In this document: positions 32,295 through 33,045 of the stretch, one piece after another
How the letters are laid out: the number at the start of each line of letters is the position of its first letter
Numbering within the stretch: position 1 is the stretch's first letter
Origin: an uncultured Lachnospiraceae bacterium
Lineage (GTDB): Bacteria; Bacillota; Clostridia; Lachnospirales; Lachnospiraceae
Reading direction: 5' to 3'
NCBI GenBank assembly: GCA_900313435.1
Contig: OMRF01000266.1
Coordinates: 1 to 33,045 of the forward strand
DNA length: 33,045 bases
Program-made: the position numbers and the translations under genes
Notes under the pieces: model-generated
The model's database searches: none
Told to the model about the DNA's origin: nothing
What the model saw: the letters and a program-made list of their open reading frames with translations, nothing else

Positions 32295-32784
32295 TTACTA
32301 TACGTTTTGCTATTTCAGCGGGTGAAAGACCGTCAGTCTCTATGACATGCGATGCGGCTTTTTCATACATTTCTGCCCTCTCAGAGATCATATCACGGAT
32401 CCCTTCTACGGATAGTCTTCCCTTAAGCAGCGGTCTTGAAACATCATCCTTTAACCTTTCAAAAAGAGTTTCGGGAGACGCTGTGAGCAGAAAGACTGTT
32501 CCGGAAGACTTCATAATGGCTATATTCTCATCGTCCTTTACGATGCCTCCGCCGCAGGAGACTATGACTGAAGTTTTTTCCGAAAGAGATCTCAACAGAT
32601 CCTTCTCTTCCCGTCTAAAGTACTCTTCGCCCTTTTTTTCAAATACCGTGCTTATCGGCATCTCAAACCGTTCGGTAAGAAGCTTGTCCATATCGTAACA
32701 GGAAAGACCGGTGAGATCTGAAAGAGCTTCTGCCACGGTGCTCTTTCCTGTTCCCATAAAACCGGTAAGATATATATTCTTCAC
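32266..32784 (-). CDS. aroK: shikimate kinase
   Basis: Phosphorylates shikimate with ATP in aromatic amino-acid synthesis. The 172 residues show Walker A GFMGTGKST (8-16), the substrate-binding YDMDKLL (Asp32, Asp34), EYFRREEKDLL with the shikimate arginine, SCGGGIV and the lid arginine in SRPLLKG. The start is GTG at 32784, sharing bases with the aroD stop (GTGA) and with GAGAGG 8 bases upstream. Translation is therefore probably coupled to aroD. The last codons contain the promoter of tRNA-Arg. Confidence 0.95.
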   Translation of the reverse strand: MKNIYLTGFMGTGKSTVAEALSDLTGLSCYDMDKLLTERFEMPISTVFEKKGEEYFRREEKDLLRSLSEKTSVIVSCGGGIVKDDENIAIMKSSGTVFLLTASPETLFERLKDDVSRPLLKGRLSVEGIRDMISERAEMYEKAASHVIETDGLSPAEIAKRIVIDATDITML

Positions 32785-33045
32785 TGCTGGTTCCTCTCAA
32801 TGATCGATAGTACGTCTTTCATATCATCAAAAGTAAGCTGCCCCGGAGCGGAAGCCTTTTCTTTGTCCTCTGACGCGAAAGTAATGCATGATCCCGTAAT
32901 AAAGCCTCCTATCCTTGACAGGATACCAAAAGGCCCCATTGAGATAGTGACCGTATCGATATTAGGATTTTTCCGGGTAAAGTTTTCAGAAAGCTTAAGA
33001 AGTTGAAAATAATCTTCCCTGCTTCCCGAAAAAAAGCCTCCCTCA
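32781..33045 (-). CDS. aroD: type I 3-dehydroquinate dehydratase, C-terminal part (5' end cut by window edge)
   Basis: The last 87 codons of a frame open to the right edge, ending in TGA at 32781. The sequence carries the C-terminal signature of class I dehydroquinases: DTVTISMGPFGILSRIGGF, then GSCITFAS and the substrate-lid motif SAPGQL, ending in a helix (DDMKDVLSIIERN). The Schiff-base lysine and catalytic histidine lie outside the window. It is upstream of aroK and overlaps it by 4 bases, so two shikimate-pathway steps are coupled. The family call rests on the tail only. Confidence 0.85.
   Translation of the reverse strand, partial: EGGFFSGSREDYFQLLKLSENFTRKNPNIDTVTISMGPFGILSRIGGFITGSCITFASEDKEKASAPGQLTFDDMKDVLSIIERNQQ

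Overview
The window reads as a chromosomal segment of a low-to-mid GC Gram-positive anaerobe, most likely a clostridial member of the Bacillota close to Lachnospiraceae. This is inferred from GGAGG-type ribosome binding sites, yerC next to pcrA, WalR-like and GerMN proteins, a MetA with Glu111, and the mix of biosynthetic and cyclic-di-GMP genes. No phage, transposon, CRISPR or rRNA was seen. Almost everything is on the minus strand and packed into operons with 1-4 base overlaps. The exceptions are argG and one candidate small RNA. Many starts are TTG or GTG.

Region by region (minus strand unless stated): 1-6.5 kb holds asnS-asnA-yerC-pcrA, then a small acidic membrane protein and an rlmD-type rRNA methyltransferase cut by the left edge. 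6.6-12.6 kb is a three-gene cyclic-di-GMP operon: a soluble GGDEF-EAL protein followed by two tandem paralogous membrane GGDEF proteins. 12.65-12.9 kb is the only sizeable non-coding stretch. It carries a plus-strand promoter, a hairpin with a C7 loop, two more C runs and a bidirectional terminator, which together look like an undescribed small RNA of about 100 nt. 12.9-14.6 kb holds a flavin-reductase-like protein and ilvE.

14.6-20.9 kb is a five-gene operon: lipoprotein-type comEA, OmpR-family regulator, histidine kinase, GerMN lipoprotein, comEC. The DNA-uptake genes comEA and comEC flank a two-component system whose regulator has a WalR-like recognition helix. The operon promoter contains a perfect TGTAAT-N5-TGTAAT repeat, the form expected for a WalR-type operator. 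20.9-27.3 kb is arginine biosynthesis: argC-GNAT-argJ-argB-argD, with argG divergent on the plus strand.

27.3-33 kb holds a divergent ligA (convergent with argG, one base apart), metA, an RluF-like pseudouridine synthase, a secreted SH3 protein with an Ala/Gln repeat, tRNA-Arg(CCG), aroK and the 3' end of aroD, cut by the right edge. Amino-acid synthesis (Asn, Arg, branched-chain, Met, aromatic) is therefore interleaved with DNA repair and uptake and with envelope signalling. The most interesting items are the candidate C-rich small RNA, the comEA-TCS-GerMN-comEC operon with its putative operator, and a LigA lacking the motif IV lysine.
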